A stretch of DNA of 64,000 nt. Origin: Pelodera strongyloides (Eukaryota > Nematoda > Chromadorea > Rhabditida > Rhabditidae). A program made the translations under genes and the position numbers. The notes beneath the pieces are model-generated. The model ran no database searches and was not told the DNA's origin. It saw only the letters and a program-made list of their open reading frames with translations. Each line of letters begins with the position of its first letter. Position 1 is the first letter of the stretch. The stretch covers positions 1 to 64,000 of the forward strand of contig JAANDG010000579.1 in NCBI GenBank assembly GCA_036852015.1, read 5' to 3'. This document shows, piece after piece, positions 12,450-23,995 of the stretch.

Positions 12450-12625
12450 TTAAAGAGATTTAACAGCCGGTTTTTGAATGTGGTTGACAACTGAAATGCC
12501 GTGATTTATGCTAATAGTAAGTGTGCTCGATTTTGGGTCCATTTTTTCTCATACTGATCGTATTCATTTGGAGGTGCTTTTTCAACATGCGGTACAAAAA
12601 CCGGCTGTTCTACATACCGCTTTAA
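12450..12625. mobile_element. Diverged palindromic MITE
   Basis: Begins TTAAAGAGATTTAACAGCCG and ends AACCGGCTGTTCTACATACC GCTTTAA, in the inverted arrangement of the TTTAAAGCG family. Confidence 0.65.
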
Positions 12626-13336
12626 CCTTTCAAGTTGTTAAGAGTTTTACAACCGCTGTTTTACAACAAGTTTTACAAAAAGTTTTTTTTTCTTGGACTT
12701 GCGCCTATCCTAATACGACCTCCTTGGACCGATTATTTTTCAGCAAAAATGCAACGAGGTTTCCGTTTTCTTATCACAATTTTCGATAAAATGCAAAAAA
12801 AGGAAGATAAAAATAAATTGTTCATTGTTACAGTGACATATTGCCGTGAACGTTGCTACTGTGTTCTTGGCTCATCTACCACGAACTATTTTACCTTTAT
12901 ATGCTAATTTATGCTGTTTAAAGTCTATGTTACATATAGATATGCTAGGTTTAAAAGTACTTTTCCTGTTTCACTCGAACAGTTAAAAATGCAAAACTAT
13001 TAGTGCTTTCAAAATTGCAAAAACAGATGAAAGCAATGTCATGATCATGAGCATGCAGAACCTTTTCTTGTGCGATGTTTCGCGTATCTATATTATTCAC
13101 CAAATTGTCTGCTTGTGAATGTATGTCTTTTCACTTTTCTATTATGTCTGAACGATTGCATTGTTTTAATGAAAATGGAAATTTGCACAGTCACGAATAG
13201 TTGGTTTGTCCATTTTCTTATCTCCTAGACTTCATATGCCTCAAAAACTAAGAAAAAACGCAAAAAAATTCACATGGCGGCAAGTCGGATGTTCTTTACC
13301 ATGCACTTTATTTCTTCCGTTCGATTTTTATTTATT

Positions 13337-13518
13337 TTAAAGCGAAATGGTGGCCGGTTTTTGAAACATATCTAGTACACCGGCATTCTCATGCAGCTTA
13401 CAAATGAACATAAATTTGAATAAAAATCGAGCTAAAGTCGAGTAACTTAGCATAAATACGTAGGAATTCGGTTGACCACGTTAGAGTTTCAAAAACCGGC
13501 CGGTGTTTCGCTTTAAAG
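13337..13518. mobile_element. Palindromic MITE (TTTAAAGCG family)
   Basis: 182 bp with ends TTTAAAGCGAAATGGTGGCC and GGCCGGTGTTTCGCTTTAAA. The interior AACATAAATTTGAATAAAAA matches other copies in reverse orientation. Confidence 0.85.
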
Positions 13519-14169
13519 TTTGTCTTTGATTTAAGTTGTACGTTATTTGTTACGTTTTGTTTTATTTTTATACGATCTGGTATTGCCCCTTTGCATTCGT
13601 CTGCCGAAAATGTAAGTTTGAACATTTGTGAGTATTTATTTATGACTTCTTGTCCGTTACGCTTACCTAATTGTAGTATGTTTATTCGATTGTATTGTAT
13701 TTGGTCTTTTCAAATATTTCTGGGTTTTAGATCACGAACGTTCAACCAATTAAACCAATTCTTAGAATCGCATAAACTATACCTAAAGAAATAAATACTT
13801 ATTTTTTACCTGAAGTTTTGTAAACTTCAACTAGTTTGGTGTTTTGTAAACTTCAATATGTTCTAGTACTTCGATATTCGATATGTATGTGATTGCTCTT
13901 TTTCTTTTTTGTTTCTATTTATGCTCTATTTTTTTGTCTATATCTTGTATTTGGTTACTGTATAATTCCTTTATTGGATTTTATTTTTTCGTCTGTTGTC
14001 GAATAAAACCTTATTATAGGAAAGAATATCAATAACAATATCAATAACTAATAACTAATAAAAATTGTTTTGTCCCTTGTCAGTATGCCGCGTTGTGGCA
14101 TCTTAGGGTCACCTCTTGAGATGTGTTAATTGCATATCCTCAATAAACTATTATTATTAACTTTTCAAT

Positions 14170-14186
14170 AATATTCAGATATAAAT
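14170..14186 (+). promoter_or_regulatory. Acceptor 8 nt before the TMEM144-like start: possible trans-splice site
   Basis: AATATTCAG ends at 14178 and the start codon is at 14187, leaving an 8-nt leader ATATAAAT. A strong acceptor directly before an ATG, with no recognisable upstream coding exon, is the usual arrangement for nematode spliced-leader trans-splicing. An ordinary non-coding first exon upstream cannot be excluded. Confidence 0.5.
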
Positions 14187-17100
14187 ATGGGAACCAGTAC
14201 GTGGGGTCTGATTGCCAGTGTTTTGGGATCACTTTGTACGGGATCGGGCTTCGTACCAGTGAAACGATATCCTCCCGGAGATGGTAAGTGTCTTTCCACT
14301 TCTTTTTAATTTTAGAGCCATATGGTGCATGGTTTATTAAGCGTTTGCTGGAAAGCACAGCATGGTACTAAATTTATTTCATATCTGGAAGGGAAGTTAG
14401 GCTTCACAAACAATGTACCATACTTTTTATAGTGTACTCGTATAAAAATCATGATATTAATAATTAAAGCGAAATACGGGCCGGTTTTTGAAACACATAG
14501 TGGACGAGTCTTGCGTATTTATGCTAATTTGCTCGAATGTAGCTCGATTTTTTATTCTATGTTCATTGCATAAGAAAGCAGGTGTACTATGTGTTTCAGG
14601 AACCGACTGTTATTTCGCTTTAATTCTTGTTTACTATTTCCATATACGCACTTGAATTCGTCTTTTTTCAACTTCCTCTTTGCAATGCTGCCCTAAACAA
14701 CTCGATGCCCTAAACACAACCATAAACTTTACACGTTATAGTTTTTGTCATCAAAAAATCAAGTGCAATCAAGTACACTATTTTAACGGGGGCACAATGT
14801 CAGTGCATCAATCCAATGTTAAAATTAATGGGTCTTTTATCAGTCTCCCAATTCCATAAACCACAAAACGACCACGTGGTGTGCTACCCTAAAACCAGGC
14901 AGTTTTCGGTTCTTTGCGGAATCTTAAAAACTGTCAGATAATTAAAAATATATGTAATGATGGTTGTATATTCGATTGCCAACTATATAAATGTTATCGA
15001 GCATCATGAGTAAATTGGCCAAGTGAATAGCGTCAATGCTAGTCAGGGCAATCTACAGCTGCAAGAAGTGTGCAGCCGGCCCTCTAGGGTGTGCCACATG
15101 TGCGCCATGAGTGCGCGAACAGCGGCCACATAATAAAAATGTCTGGATAGGATAGGGTGGTTCAAAAAAGGTAGAAATTAAGTAGCTATAATATATTTCT
15201 AGGATTCTTCAATCAGCTGGTCATATGCACGGGAGCGTTTTGCGTCGCGTTTGTCGTCAACTGTATACAAGGATTTCCGGACGTTTTTCCTTTGGCTATG
15301 ATTGGGGGAGTCATCTGGGCAATTTGTGAGTTTCTATTTTAATTTATTGTTAGCTGAAATTACCAAGTAATATTGAATTGACGCAACATAGAGTTTATGC
15401 TTGCCATTCCACCTTAGTGCATTCCTATATGTTATACTTTACAATAGTTTGCGGCTTGCTATAACAGCCACTCCTAACAAGCCTAAGCTTAAGCCTAGGC
15501 TTAGGCCGGCTGAAAGTCTAAACGCAAGTCGATGAACCAATAAATCAATATTTTTCAGCCAATGCGTTCGGTATTGTGGTGATCAACGTGCTAGGCCTCG
15601 GTGTGTCCGTACTTCTGTGGAACGCTTCAGCTATGGTTATTGGTTGGTCACAGTCCAAGTGAGACTCTTTTAACTTATCGTACATGTGATATGATCTTTG
15701 TTTTTGTGCTCGGACTAGTTTCCTACTAGGTTCTTAGTCGGCCCGAGTTCGAAATACGAAAATTTGTCGGAAAAAGCGAGGAAGATCCTTGGGAAAAGCT
15801 CGGAAATGGACGAACAGACTGCTCCCGAGCTCGTCCCGCCTATTTTCCGAGCTTGGCCCGAGAATATTCTAGGGGAATACTCGGGAAATAGGCGGAAAAA
15901 CCTCGAAAACGCAAAGTTTCTCGGAAAAATATCGGAATTCATTAGGGATTTCATATAAACTTTTGTCTAACTCTTACAACTCTCTAGAACAAGTGATGTT
16001 GTTGAAAACCGAAAGCCTGCATTGAAACGCCATACGGAATAGAACTGCGCTAGTGTCGTACTTTCCTTCGCCGATTACCTCGAAGAAACGCAGAAAATTT
16101 TCACATATTATATTATTTTCCTTTTCGACGAAAGTCAAATTATCAATATGATTTCTCTGAATTTCATCTTTTTGCAATTCGCCTTCTTTTCAATAGCACC
16201 AGTCTAAATTAAAGCAGATCAATGAGCCGTCTGTACCGGAAAAAAACTTTGCACTCGGTGATTAGCTTATCACTTTTTCACGTTATTGAAGTGAAATAAT
16301 TCCTTGTCTACTAACGCATTAAAAGCTAAGCTCTGGCACTGCGGGGGACGTTAAGTTCATAGTTAATCTAGTAAGTAAGCAAAAGTCATTCGCAACATTT
16401 CAAGGAAATTTTGCACTTTGCGATAGTAAAAGTAAAGAAATTCTTGGATCTCGGTCTTGTATGGGGAAAGGTAGATTTAAAAAGGGGCATGAGACCTGTC
16501 ACTTCCTTGACGAAATTAATAGTGTATAAGCAATGAAGTACGCTATTAAAAGTATGGACTGTCATTGACATTGCTAATTGGTATCGCAAAAAACATCAAC
16601 ATATGCACCACAATGTGTGAAACATTGTGCTTTGTTCTCTAGTACCGTGTGTATTCTATTCGGCACTGGTCACTTATTTATTATCTCTTTACCGGTCATT
16701 AAATGCTTGTAAATTATGTTTGAAAAAGAATAAAACATGTGGAAGCTTCCGCCTGAAAAGATAAGGAGAAAACCAGCCAGCATAAGTTCTACAACAAGCG
16801 TAAAAGCGCGCTAAACACAGGGTCATCACGGTTTTAAAGGGACTGTCAAGCCGGTTTTGCATGTTGGGCTCAAAAAAAGCTTGCGTTTTCAAGGTAAGGT
16901 AAGTGGAAATAAAAATAAACAAAAACTTTCATGTAAGAAGAAAAACTATTTCAAACCCCGCCAAAAAACTCCTTCAGTATGGGATTCGAGTCGTGTGGAC
17001 AGAGCTAAATCGCTGTCCACGGGACGGTTTGAATTACCGGCTCGCCGCGACGCACCCGTTTGCCTGCGTTGCGGCGGGTTTTGTTCACGTTTATGACAAA

Positions 17101-20034
17101 ATTTGAAATATTTTAATATGCGGCCATTTTTATGGGTATACTGTATTGTGCGCCGTTCGAGATTTACTTAATCTGCGCCAGGAGATGCCTTTCTGCGCAG
17201 AATGCCCCTTGACATGCCCTTTAACAACGGACACATAGCTCACTTTCTAGTTTTTATTTCTGCTAAAAAAAAAATGAAAAATTGCTAAGCTCATCAACAC
17301 GAGAAGTTAGAGCGAAAGTAAGTTTCCCAATGGTTTTAATCAGTACCTACTACCTCACATAAATAATTGAAAACAATCTAGATTCGGCTGGCCCAATGGT
17401 TTTAATCAGTACCTACCTACCTACTACCTCACATAAATAATTGAAAACAATCTAGATTCGGCTGGCCCAACCTGCCCAAGGAGCACATTGAAGGAACTGC
17501 AATGAATTTCATCGGATTGGCCGTATTATTATGCGGGTGAGCTTTGTTGTAAGCACCAGCCCATAATCCCGGCGTAAGCTCGCATGAAAGAAAATATTTT
17601 ATTTATACCTCCGATTTTCGTTTAACGACTCAGACTGCTTACGGAGCACGGTAACTTTCTTCACCAAAGAAGTGAAACGTACCCTGCCCCGACTTCTGAA
17701 TTAAAAGACCTTAGCACGACCCACTAGACGACTGGTTCCACAAATAGGCTACATGAGCATGTTCTCGTGAGCTAATCCTCCAAGAACATTTTGGTGATAA
17801 ATAAACATTTGTGTTAATTGTTTTCAGTGCAACCTGCTATGTTTTTGTGAGGAGTGATGTACAAGAAGAAGAGGATGAGGTAGCTTTTTATTTGTATTTA
17901 TCTTTTTTACGCTTTTAAACTGTCAGTGAAACCGCATTGGAAACGAACATAGACGCCAACACACACATTGCACCTTGATCTTAGCCAGAGGCCCGAAGCG
18001 AAGCCACGCTTGCGCACCAACGACATGCACACACATTGTGCGTTGACACATACGCATACGTAGTCATACATTTACGCCCACAGCTATGTACATACAACAT
18101 ACGCATACGCGCACACATAAGAATTCACGCGTGCTCACAAACTAAACACAGTAACCTCATGTTTCAAAGTCATAGGCTTTAAATGATTTAGATTGCTATT
18201 GGTGATGTTCCTTCAACCATTTCCGACTCGCCAATTCCACCGAAATTTGGCGACGATGTATATGGTGAATATGAAAAAGAGCCAACAATTGAACTAGCAT
18301 CCGACACTCAAAGCGGACCGAGTCTGCTGGCTAGGGCACTGTAAGTATAAGTTATTTGTAGTCCGTTATAACTTGTAATGTGAAGGGGCGGAGCTTCCAT
18401 AGTTGGTTAATGTTAGATGCAGCTTTATTGTAAGCCAAAGCTTGCCTAAGCCAAGCCAACCTACCAAGCTTATACGCAACCACAAGCCTAACATACACCT
18501 AGAAAAAGGCCACCTAACCTAAGTCTAATCATAAAAATATTTTTTTTTCCAGCGGTGTCCTGGGCGCAATGGCAATAGGTGTTGGTTACGGCACCATGAT
18601 CACACCAATCACGTATATGCAGGTACCAATTTATCGTAGTTACATTGTAGAATATTAGACAATACTAATTACCATTTGCGTCAGTCGATATACGCTGTCC
18701 TACCAAAGTAACTATGGGTTTCAAAGTAAAGCACAAAAATGCGCAATGCAGTGACATGTAGTTTTGGCAGTGATTTGTTCGTAGTATCTGTGCGTTACAC
18801 CTTTCTTCGTGTGCGTAATAAATATTATTTTAGTTTATTTTTACAAACTAATACTGTGTTTGCGTATGCAAATTCTGGACAGTCTTTCCATGGGGTCCGC
18901 CCCTTGTTAGCCTTCCAATAAACCATACTCTTAGCTTTATATTTATAATTATTACTACAAATATTCAGAGTCACAAAGAGGACTTCGCTCGTCATAACAA
19001 AACCGTGCTTCCGAGTGACAATTCTCTCGATTTCGTTCTTTCTTTCTTCATTGGAACGGAATTGACTTCAGTCATCATATTCGTCATTTACTGTGCGATC
19101 AAGTAAGTTCCTAAGTTTGTCAAGTTATTACTTGGTCTCTGACTACTCAGTCCGAATTTAGAATGTATTCAATGTTTGCTCAGGTACAAGTCATCAATCT
19201 TTGTTAGTTTTTTGCAGGTTTTACTCCCTTGATTGATCACAACAACATATATGTTTTCCTTATTTTATGTACACACCCCGTCAACACTGTAATGAACAAT
19301 GCACAAAACCAAAAAGATTAATTTTTTTTCAATACTTTTTCAATTTTTTTCAATTTTCCAACTACAAATAATATTTCAGAAAGAATCGGCCCTACGTTGA
19401 CAGTCAAGCTATTCTTTCCTCTGTGTTATCTGGCTTGATTTTCGGATGTTCTCAAACATTTTTCATCCTTGCCAATCAAGAGCTCTCGCAAAGTGTTGCT
19501 TATCCGGTTAGTTAATTTTGTACATTTCCCACTTTATGGTTCCGCACTTGTGCGGCACACTTCTGGCCCCTTCCTGGCGCGCATTGGGCCCAATCTTTTG
19601 CGCGGATCTATACTGGCACCCAAGTGTTTCGCATCCTCTAAAAATATGTGCAGCGCTGGAGCCGAGCTGTCTGTTCTTTCTAAGATGATCAGAAGCAACC
19701 AATCAAAAAACTTTTATACAAGATTAATATTCAGATAGGAACAATGTTACCTGGACTTGTGGCTAGTTTGTGGAGTCTCCTGTACTTTAGGGAAATCAAG
19801 GTATTCAAATTCGTTTGCTTCTTTACTTCTCACATAAATCTGACGCGGCACCCCAACTGGCGTGCATACATTAAACGTCAATACAGTGCCCAGCCTACGT
19901 TTATTACCGGCTGTTACAACGCTTTAAACACACAATTTCAGGGACGACGTAATCTGATCATTCTTGCTGTGGCATACACATTAACACTGTCTGGTGTGGT
20001 CATTGTTACTGTATCAAAGGAATCCGGGTTTTAA
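14187..20034 (+). CDS. TMEM144-family multispanning membrane protein (11 exons, 363 aa)
   Basis: Exons, each with GT-AG introns and closing phases: 14187-14283, 15203-15325, 15559-15658, 17456-17536, 17828-17879, 18192-18340, 18553-18622, 18969-19102, 19380-19506, 19735-19800, 19942-20034. They sum to 1092 nt, ending in TAA. The product starts with a hydrophobic segment carrying GSGFVPVKRYPPGDG, which continues over the first intron as GDGFFNQLVICTGAF. Residues about 201-224 include GYGTMITPITYMQ, and the last third has further hydrophobic helices. These are hallmarks of TMEM144, a family distantly related to drug/metabolite and sugar transporters, with about ten membrane helices. Length is close to the usual 340-360 aa. 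Residues about 134-200 are an acidic, probably cytosolic loop between helices 5 and 6. The substrate is unknown for the family. Introns carry several transposons: a MITE in intron 1, a foldback in intron 3 and a U2 relic in intron 5. The exon structure is intact, so the gene is likely functional. Confidence 0.92.
14464..14623. mobile_element. Palindromic MITE in TMEM144-like intron 1
   Basis: TTAAAGCGAAATACGGGCCG at the left and ATTTCGCTTTAA at the right, with the typical interior TTATGCTAATTTGCTCGAAT. Length 160 bp. Confidence 0.85.
15478..15512. repeat. Short degenerate TTAGGC/GCCTAA cluster
   Basis: AAGCCTAAGCTTAAGCCTAG followed by GCTTAGGCCGG. It consists of opposed telomere-like words in intron 2 of the TMEM144-like gene. 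Confidence 0.55.
15720..15955. repeat. CTCGGGAAA-type foldback in intron 3
   Basis: TATTTTCCGAGC is answered by CTCGGGAAATA about 40 bp later, and TCGGAAA or CCCGAG words recur across the block. It translates as open frames on both strands but shows no protein similarity I recognise. Confidence 0.4.
16833..17226. mobile_element. TTAAAGGG-type foldback element in intron 3
   Basis: The left end TTAAAGGGACTGTCAAGCCG is mirrored by the right end CCCCTTGACATGCCCTTTAA. The left part also carries TTTTGCATGTTGGGCTC, seen inverted at 50918-50945 near another element of this type. About 390 bp, with a GC-rich centre. Confidence 0.6.
17326..17465 (+). repeat. Tandem duplication spanning the acceptor of TMEM144-like exon 4
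   Basis: Unit 1 (17326-17391, 66 bp) and unit 2 (17392-17465, 74 bp) both begin CCCAATGGTTTTAATCAGTA and both end with AATCTAG plus the first 10 nt of exon 4. The extra 8 bp in unit 2 is an additional CCTACCTA. The downstream copy at 17456 continues into the real exon; the upstream acceptor at 17381/17382 leads into intron-like sequence. Confidence 0.9.
17971..18004 (-). pseudogene. U2 snRNA 5'-end fragment
   Basis: On the minus strand the block contains CGCTTC, GGCC, TGGCTAAGATCAAG in the order and spacing of the highly conserved U2 5' end (CGCTTCTCGGCCTTTTGGCTAAGATCAAG-type, given here in broken words). Similarity stops about 34 nt in, and the Sm site and later stems are absent. It sits in intron 5 of the TMEM144-like gene and is best read as a truncated retroposed relic. 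Confidence 0.5.
18808..18840 (+). mobile_element. LINE 3'-end relic in intron 7
   Basis: CGTGTGCGTAATAAATATTA repeats the terminal sequence of the truncated LINE at 8528-8550 (TGTGTGCGTAATAAATATTA). This suggests a second, very short insertion of the same family. Confidence 0.45.
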
Positions 20035-20321
20035 AGAACATTTCGTTACTTTACCAGATTGTTTGTGATACTTATACTGAAGGCTCAGAAATCCTATTTT
20101 TATTCTGTACCGGCCAAGTTCACCTACGCTGCACGAACTGATTACTACGAAACTATTCTTACACATTTTTATACAATTCTTATCAAACCGTATCTACTTA
20201 GTCGTTTATTTATTTGAAAAGTTTTGAACATTTTGTTATTCTCTTATTTTTTCGGAGCTACGGGTTCTTTTTTTTGTGTACATATAGATGCCCTGTTTTT
20301 TTTCAAGTTCTAGTCACATTA

Positions 20322-20475
20322 ATGGGGTTTGCAAGGATGCAAAAATTCCTTGCAAGTATGTACACGAGGTACCGTACTTTGGAACTAAGAATGAATATAT
20401 AACATGAGAAATTATAAAAGCGTTCCAAGACTCATTTTTCCAAGACAAATTTTTCGGCATACTTGCAAACCCCAT
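20322..20475. mobile_element. Short MITE, TGGGGTTTGCAAG family, copy 1
   Basis: Starts ATGGGGTTTGCAAGGATGC and ends GCATACTTGCAAACCCCAT, an inverted pair of about 18 bp; internal CCTTGCAAGTATG repeats the motif. It lies about 290 bp after the TMEM144-like stop codon. A second copy is at 48847-49108. Confidence 0.75.
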
Positions 20476-20476
20476 G

Positions 20477-21590
20477 ACACACAGAATAAACCATTTACGA
20501 AATATTTTTGCTCCGCTGCGCTAAGCAAAAAGCTCGGTCACAGCCAATTGCCGTTATTGAACGTATAAACGTATTTATTGTACCAATCAAGGGGTCTTGT
20601 TGTTGTTCTACCTGATATCGTTTCTTGTCCGCAAGTAAAAATATATATTTGTCGTTGCTTTTTAAACTTTTGCAGGAGACTTGCAGCATTATGAAGCATG
20701 TTTTGCCCAATGAACCAACACCCATGTGCCTCATGGCACAAATTGAACAGCTTAACATATAGAACACGGGCGAACATTAAAGCAGCATTGTACATACTTC
20801 GGATCCCGCCAGGCACGCGCGAGTACTTAACGAACGAGAAAACCTGATGAAGACAGAGCGAAGTTACCGCACTATATTTTATCTGACATCATGTCAATTA
20901 TCAATTTCGTGCAGTGATCATACAACTACCGCTGCGCGAACTGTGCGCCTGGGATTCGACGCGCAGCCATGTTTCATTAGTGGGACTGGTCACAATGACA
21001 AAACTCCAGCGGGGCGCGGAGAAAACCAGGTGCGAACAGGCGGCAAGATTCTGCGGGGGAAACATGGGGAGAGCACTGGACAACGTGAGCGGCAACAGAT
21101 GGGCAAAACCGTTTTTTCGCCGCAGGAACATGTTTCGCATTTTCCGTAACATCGTTTTCCGCTAACAATATATGATTCACATGTTGTCGCAGAAATGTTG
21201 AGAATACAAATCAACCCATAAACACTATCGACAACCAAATATGTGCACCACCTCCTCTGTAAACTTTATTTTTGAGGAGGGGGCTTGGACGTAGGCTTAA
21301 TCTTGGGTAACTTTCGGTAGAAACGGAAACTAACGAACAGAAAGTAACACTGTGAAAAGACTGAAGCCGGGGTTGACCAACGCCGAACCCAAGTAGAGCA
21401 AAAAGGTTAGGCGAAGAAGACGAGAGCCTGTCTCTGTTTGCTTTTGTCTCAAAAAACCGGAACTGGAGCGAGCTGGAGCTCCCTCGGGAACGACAGGTCA
21501 GGTTCCTGACCCTCGCGAGTGCACAACGTCAGACGTCAGAACTGAAAATAAATGAAGTAAGAGGATTATTCGCTTCTTGATCTTACACAA
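20477..21590. other. Intergenic stretch, no gene recognised
   Basis: AATAAA at about 20483 could serve the upstream gene. The 20500-20816 minus frame and the 20847-21165 frames have no recognisable motif or splice context. Around 21000-21160 is a GCGCGG-rich fragment that resembles the GCGCGGCGAAA repeat family. Confidence 0.35.
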
Positions 21591-21654
21591 CAGACTAAAT
21601 ATACTGCGTTTTATTTTGGAGGTAGCTAGCTAGTGATGATTTGAAATACATGAA

Positions 21655-21865
21655 ACAGAGGGGAGAGAGAGAGAAAGAAAGAGAGAGAGCGGAGGAAGGG
21701 AGGAGGATAAGAGAGAGAGAGAGCAAAGAGAGAGAGTAAAAGGAGCGAGAGAATAAAAAGAGAAAGAAGAGTAAGAGAGTAAAGAGAGAGAGAGAGAGAT
21801 AAAAAAGGGAGAGAATAGAGAACAGAAAGAGAGCGAGAGTAGAGAGAGAAGGAGGAAGAAAGAAT
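21655..21865 (-). repeat. (GA)n / (CT)n microsatellite at the left outer end
   Basis: Imperfect GAGAGAGAA runs. On the minus strand they read CTCTCT and follow the donor of the module at 21936-22167, just as CT-rich introns follow the plus-strand modules at 30.7 and 31.1 kb. The 190-codon minus frame here runs from the module into this repeat and is not a real protein. Confidence 0.85.
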
Positions 21866-21935
21866 AAAACAATCGAAAGAAGTAATGAGACACAGCATAA
21901 ACAGACTAAACAGAGACACAGAGAGAAAAACTTAC

Positions 21936-22167
21936 CTTTCACAGCTTCACATCGGCTCCTTAACAGGAAATCCCAGCATTGTTCTGAGTGTTGACTTCTT
22001 CCCCAGAGGTCCTCAGCAGAATAGATATGAGCACCAGACGGTAGATTGTCCGACGTCTTCAGGTAGATAGGAGGCACCGCCCTTGTTTCCCTCGCACTCT
22101 CGCTGGTCGTACGCGAATACCTCGCGGCCTCCGTCCATTTGCCAGTGAAGCTTGGAAGGTGAAGCAC
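21936..22167 (-). other. Exon-like module F (left arm)
   Basis: Minus strand: acceptor CATATTTAG before 22167 and donor GTAAGT after 21936. One frame is open across all 232 nt (about 77 codons) and includes GKWTEAARYS and HSEQCWDFLL, which faintly recall GKWSVDENWS and NEEQCFIWNS in the plus-strand module at 30160. Whether it is translated is unknown. Confidence 0.45.
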
Positions 22168-22454
22168 CTAAATATGGCAGAGAGAAGAAGAAATTGTAAA
22201 TCATTCTTCAGGTTCATAATTACAGAGTTACGAGAGTCAATGTGTACTTCAAAAAAACATAACCAATTGACCCCTTGACTAAGTACCTAACGAGCTAAAA
22301 GCTTACAGAACGTTGAAGTTTTCCAGATTCTCCAAAATTCATACTAAGGATAGTCCTCTGCTGAAGAAATTAATTAGTCAACTTACTCGCGCTGGTAAGC
22401 TGTTCTTCTCGACATACAATACAAAAAAGTGTACTTACTGCCAATTCGGTATGT

Positions 22455-23045
22455 AAGCACCCGTAGACGCTTCCTCGCGCTTAGTTACTCAGCTTCCCCG
22501 ATATTTCAATTACCTATGGCAAACGGTGAAGTCTCCAAAGTATGCTTACTCCTAACAATTAAATACATAAAAATAATATCTACAAGGGGAGCTTTCAAAG
22601 CTTTCCAAAGAGTACAGTCCTCCAAAAATCAAAAAATATAAGTGTAACCCAATGCTCTAAATAGAACGCGCGCCCTAACGGCTCTAAATCGCTTCTCGCT
22701 CGGAGTCACCCGGTCAACTCGGAGCCGTTACTGCGCGCGCCCACGCGGGGGCATGTAATTAAACGGGGGCACAATTGCCCTCTCGGAGAAAGCCGGCCCG
22801 AGCCATTGTGCGGCCGATTTAAAGACATGTCCTATTTAGGGCGTTCGATTACAGTTATATAATTTCATTAGTGAAGCACTGGACGCTTAGGAAAGCTTTG
22901 AAAACTGCCCTTCTAGCTATTGTTTTTATATATTTGGTCGTTAGGAGTAAGCATACTTTGGAGAATTGACAATTTGCCATAAGTAACTGACATATCGGGA
23001 AAGCTTGGAAAACTGAGCGCTAGGCGATGGTAACGGGTGATTAGG
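22455..23045. mobile_element. Foldback element, core family, copy 1
   Basis: Arms carry TATGGCAAACGGTGAAGTC on the left and CAATTTGCCATAAG on the right. The shared core holds CCTAACGGCTCTAAATCGCT, CACCCGGTCAACTCGGAGCC and CACGCGGGGGCATGTAATTA. About 590 bp. Confidence 0.75.
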
Positions 23046-23227
23046 AATAGGGGTCTTAGGACTCTAGGGTACCTTTGTAAGGTTTAGCAGCAGTAATTTT
23101 TCAAAACACAGCAGAAGAAAAATTATGATCTACATTCTTGAAACAGTATACTTTCAAGAAGAAAAAAGTTTAGGGGCGTGCATAATTCGATTTTTTAAAT
23201 GAAATGTGTTTTTGTACATGTTTGATA

Positions 23228-23232
23228 TTATT

Positions 23233-23263
<31 letters not shown>

Positions 23264-23292
23264 GATATATATATATATATATATATATTAAT
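23228..23292. repeat. (AT)n microsatellite
   Basis: Nearly pure TATATATA for about 60 bp, with one GATA interruption. Confidence 0.9.
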
Positions 23293-23370
23293 ATGTCGAC
23301 GATATGATGTTATCAATGAACTATATAAATATAATAATTATGAACTACTTGAATAGAAACTAGCCCACCG

Positions 23371-23535
23371 CTGTGTCCTTGACATAATCGATCATGGCAG
23401 TGACGTTGTCGGTCCCGGTGACGACGTCCTAGAAACCGTGGGCAGCCTGGACGTCCCTGATGGCTGATATCTGATGCTGGTTCGGCTCCTCAACAAGACA
23501 GCGCCATGGTGTTCCATACAGTGGTCCGTGTCATG
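23371..23535 (-). other. Exon-like module E (left arm)
   Basis: Minus strand: TTTTCTATTTAG acceptor before 23535. GC-rich body with CAGGCTGCCCACGGTTTC and GTCGTCACCGGGACC, diverged from the minus strand of 26160-26376 (CAGGTTGCCGACGGCTTCC, CCGTCACCGAGG). The 3' boundary is unclear. Confidence 0.35.
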
Positions 23536-23829
23536 CTAAATAGAAAAGATACAGTAAAGGTACACGTAAAAGAAAAGTGAATGACATGGCTCAGGCTTAG
23601 GTCTACAATACTCGGGTTGTACGCGGCAAACCCTGGAGCAAAAATTCCGCGCGGCAAAGGGTAGGCGTGGCCGAATGTAATGTACAATTAGCCGAAGCTT
23701 CGCCAAGTTTTCGCGACAGGGAGTCCAATATCCTTGCTACAACTTAGCGAGAATTTGGAGAATTGGGTAATGTGGGCGGCAAGATATAGGCGCACCTGCT
23801 TCGTATTGTTGTACTTATAACTAGCTCAC

Positions 23830-23995
23830 CAGGCGTTCGGTGGGTCCTTTTGCATTATCGACGTGGGTGGTCCTCGACGGCAACCACCACATGGCCCTGG
23901 AGCTCGGCAGTTCGCAAGCTCCCTCCTTGTCAGAACCGAAGCTCCCTTCTCGTCAGAACCGGATCATGATCTTCTACCCATAGCCTGGAGCACGC
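23830..23995 (-). other. Exon-like module D (left arm)
   Basis: Minus strand: acceptor TACTATTTAG and donor GTGAGC. It contains two imperfect copies of GGTTCTGACGAGAAGGGAGC. No long shared frame was found. Confidence 0.35.

Noticed and set aside
21595..22167. 190-codon minus frame
   Set aside because: The first part overlaps exon-like module F; the rest reads the (GA)n tract as Leu/Ser. It is not a single protein.
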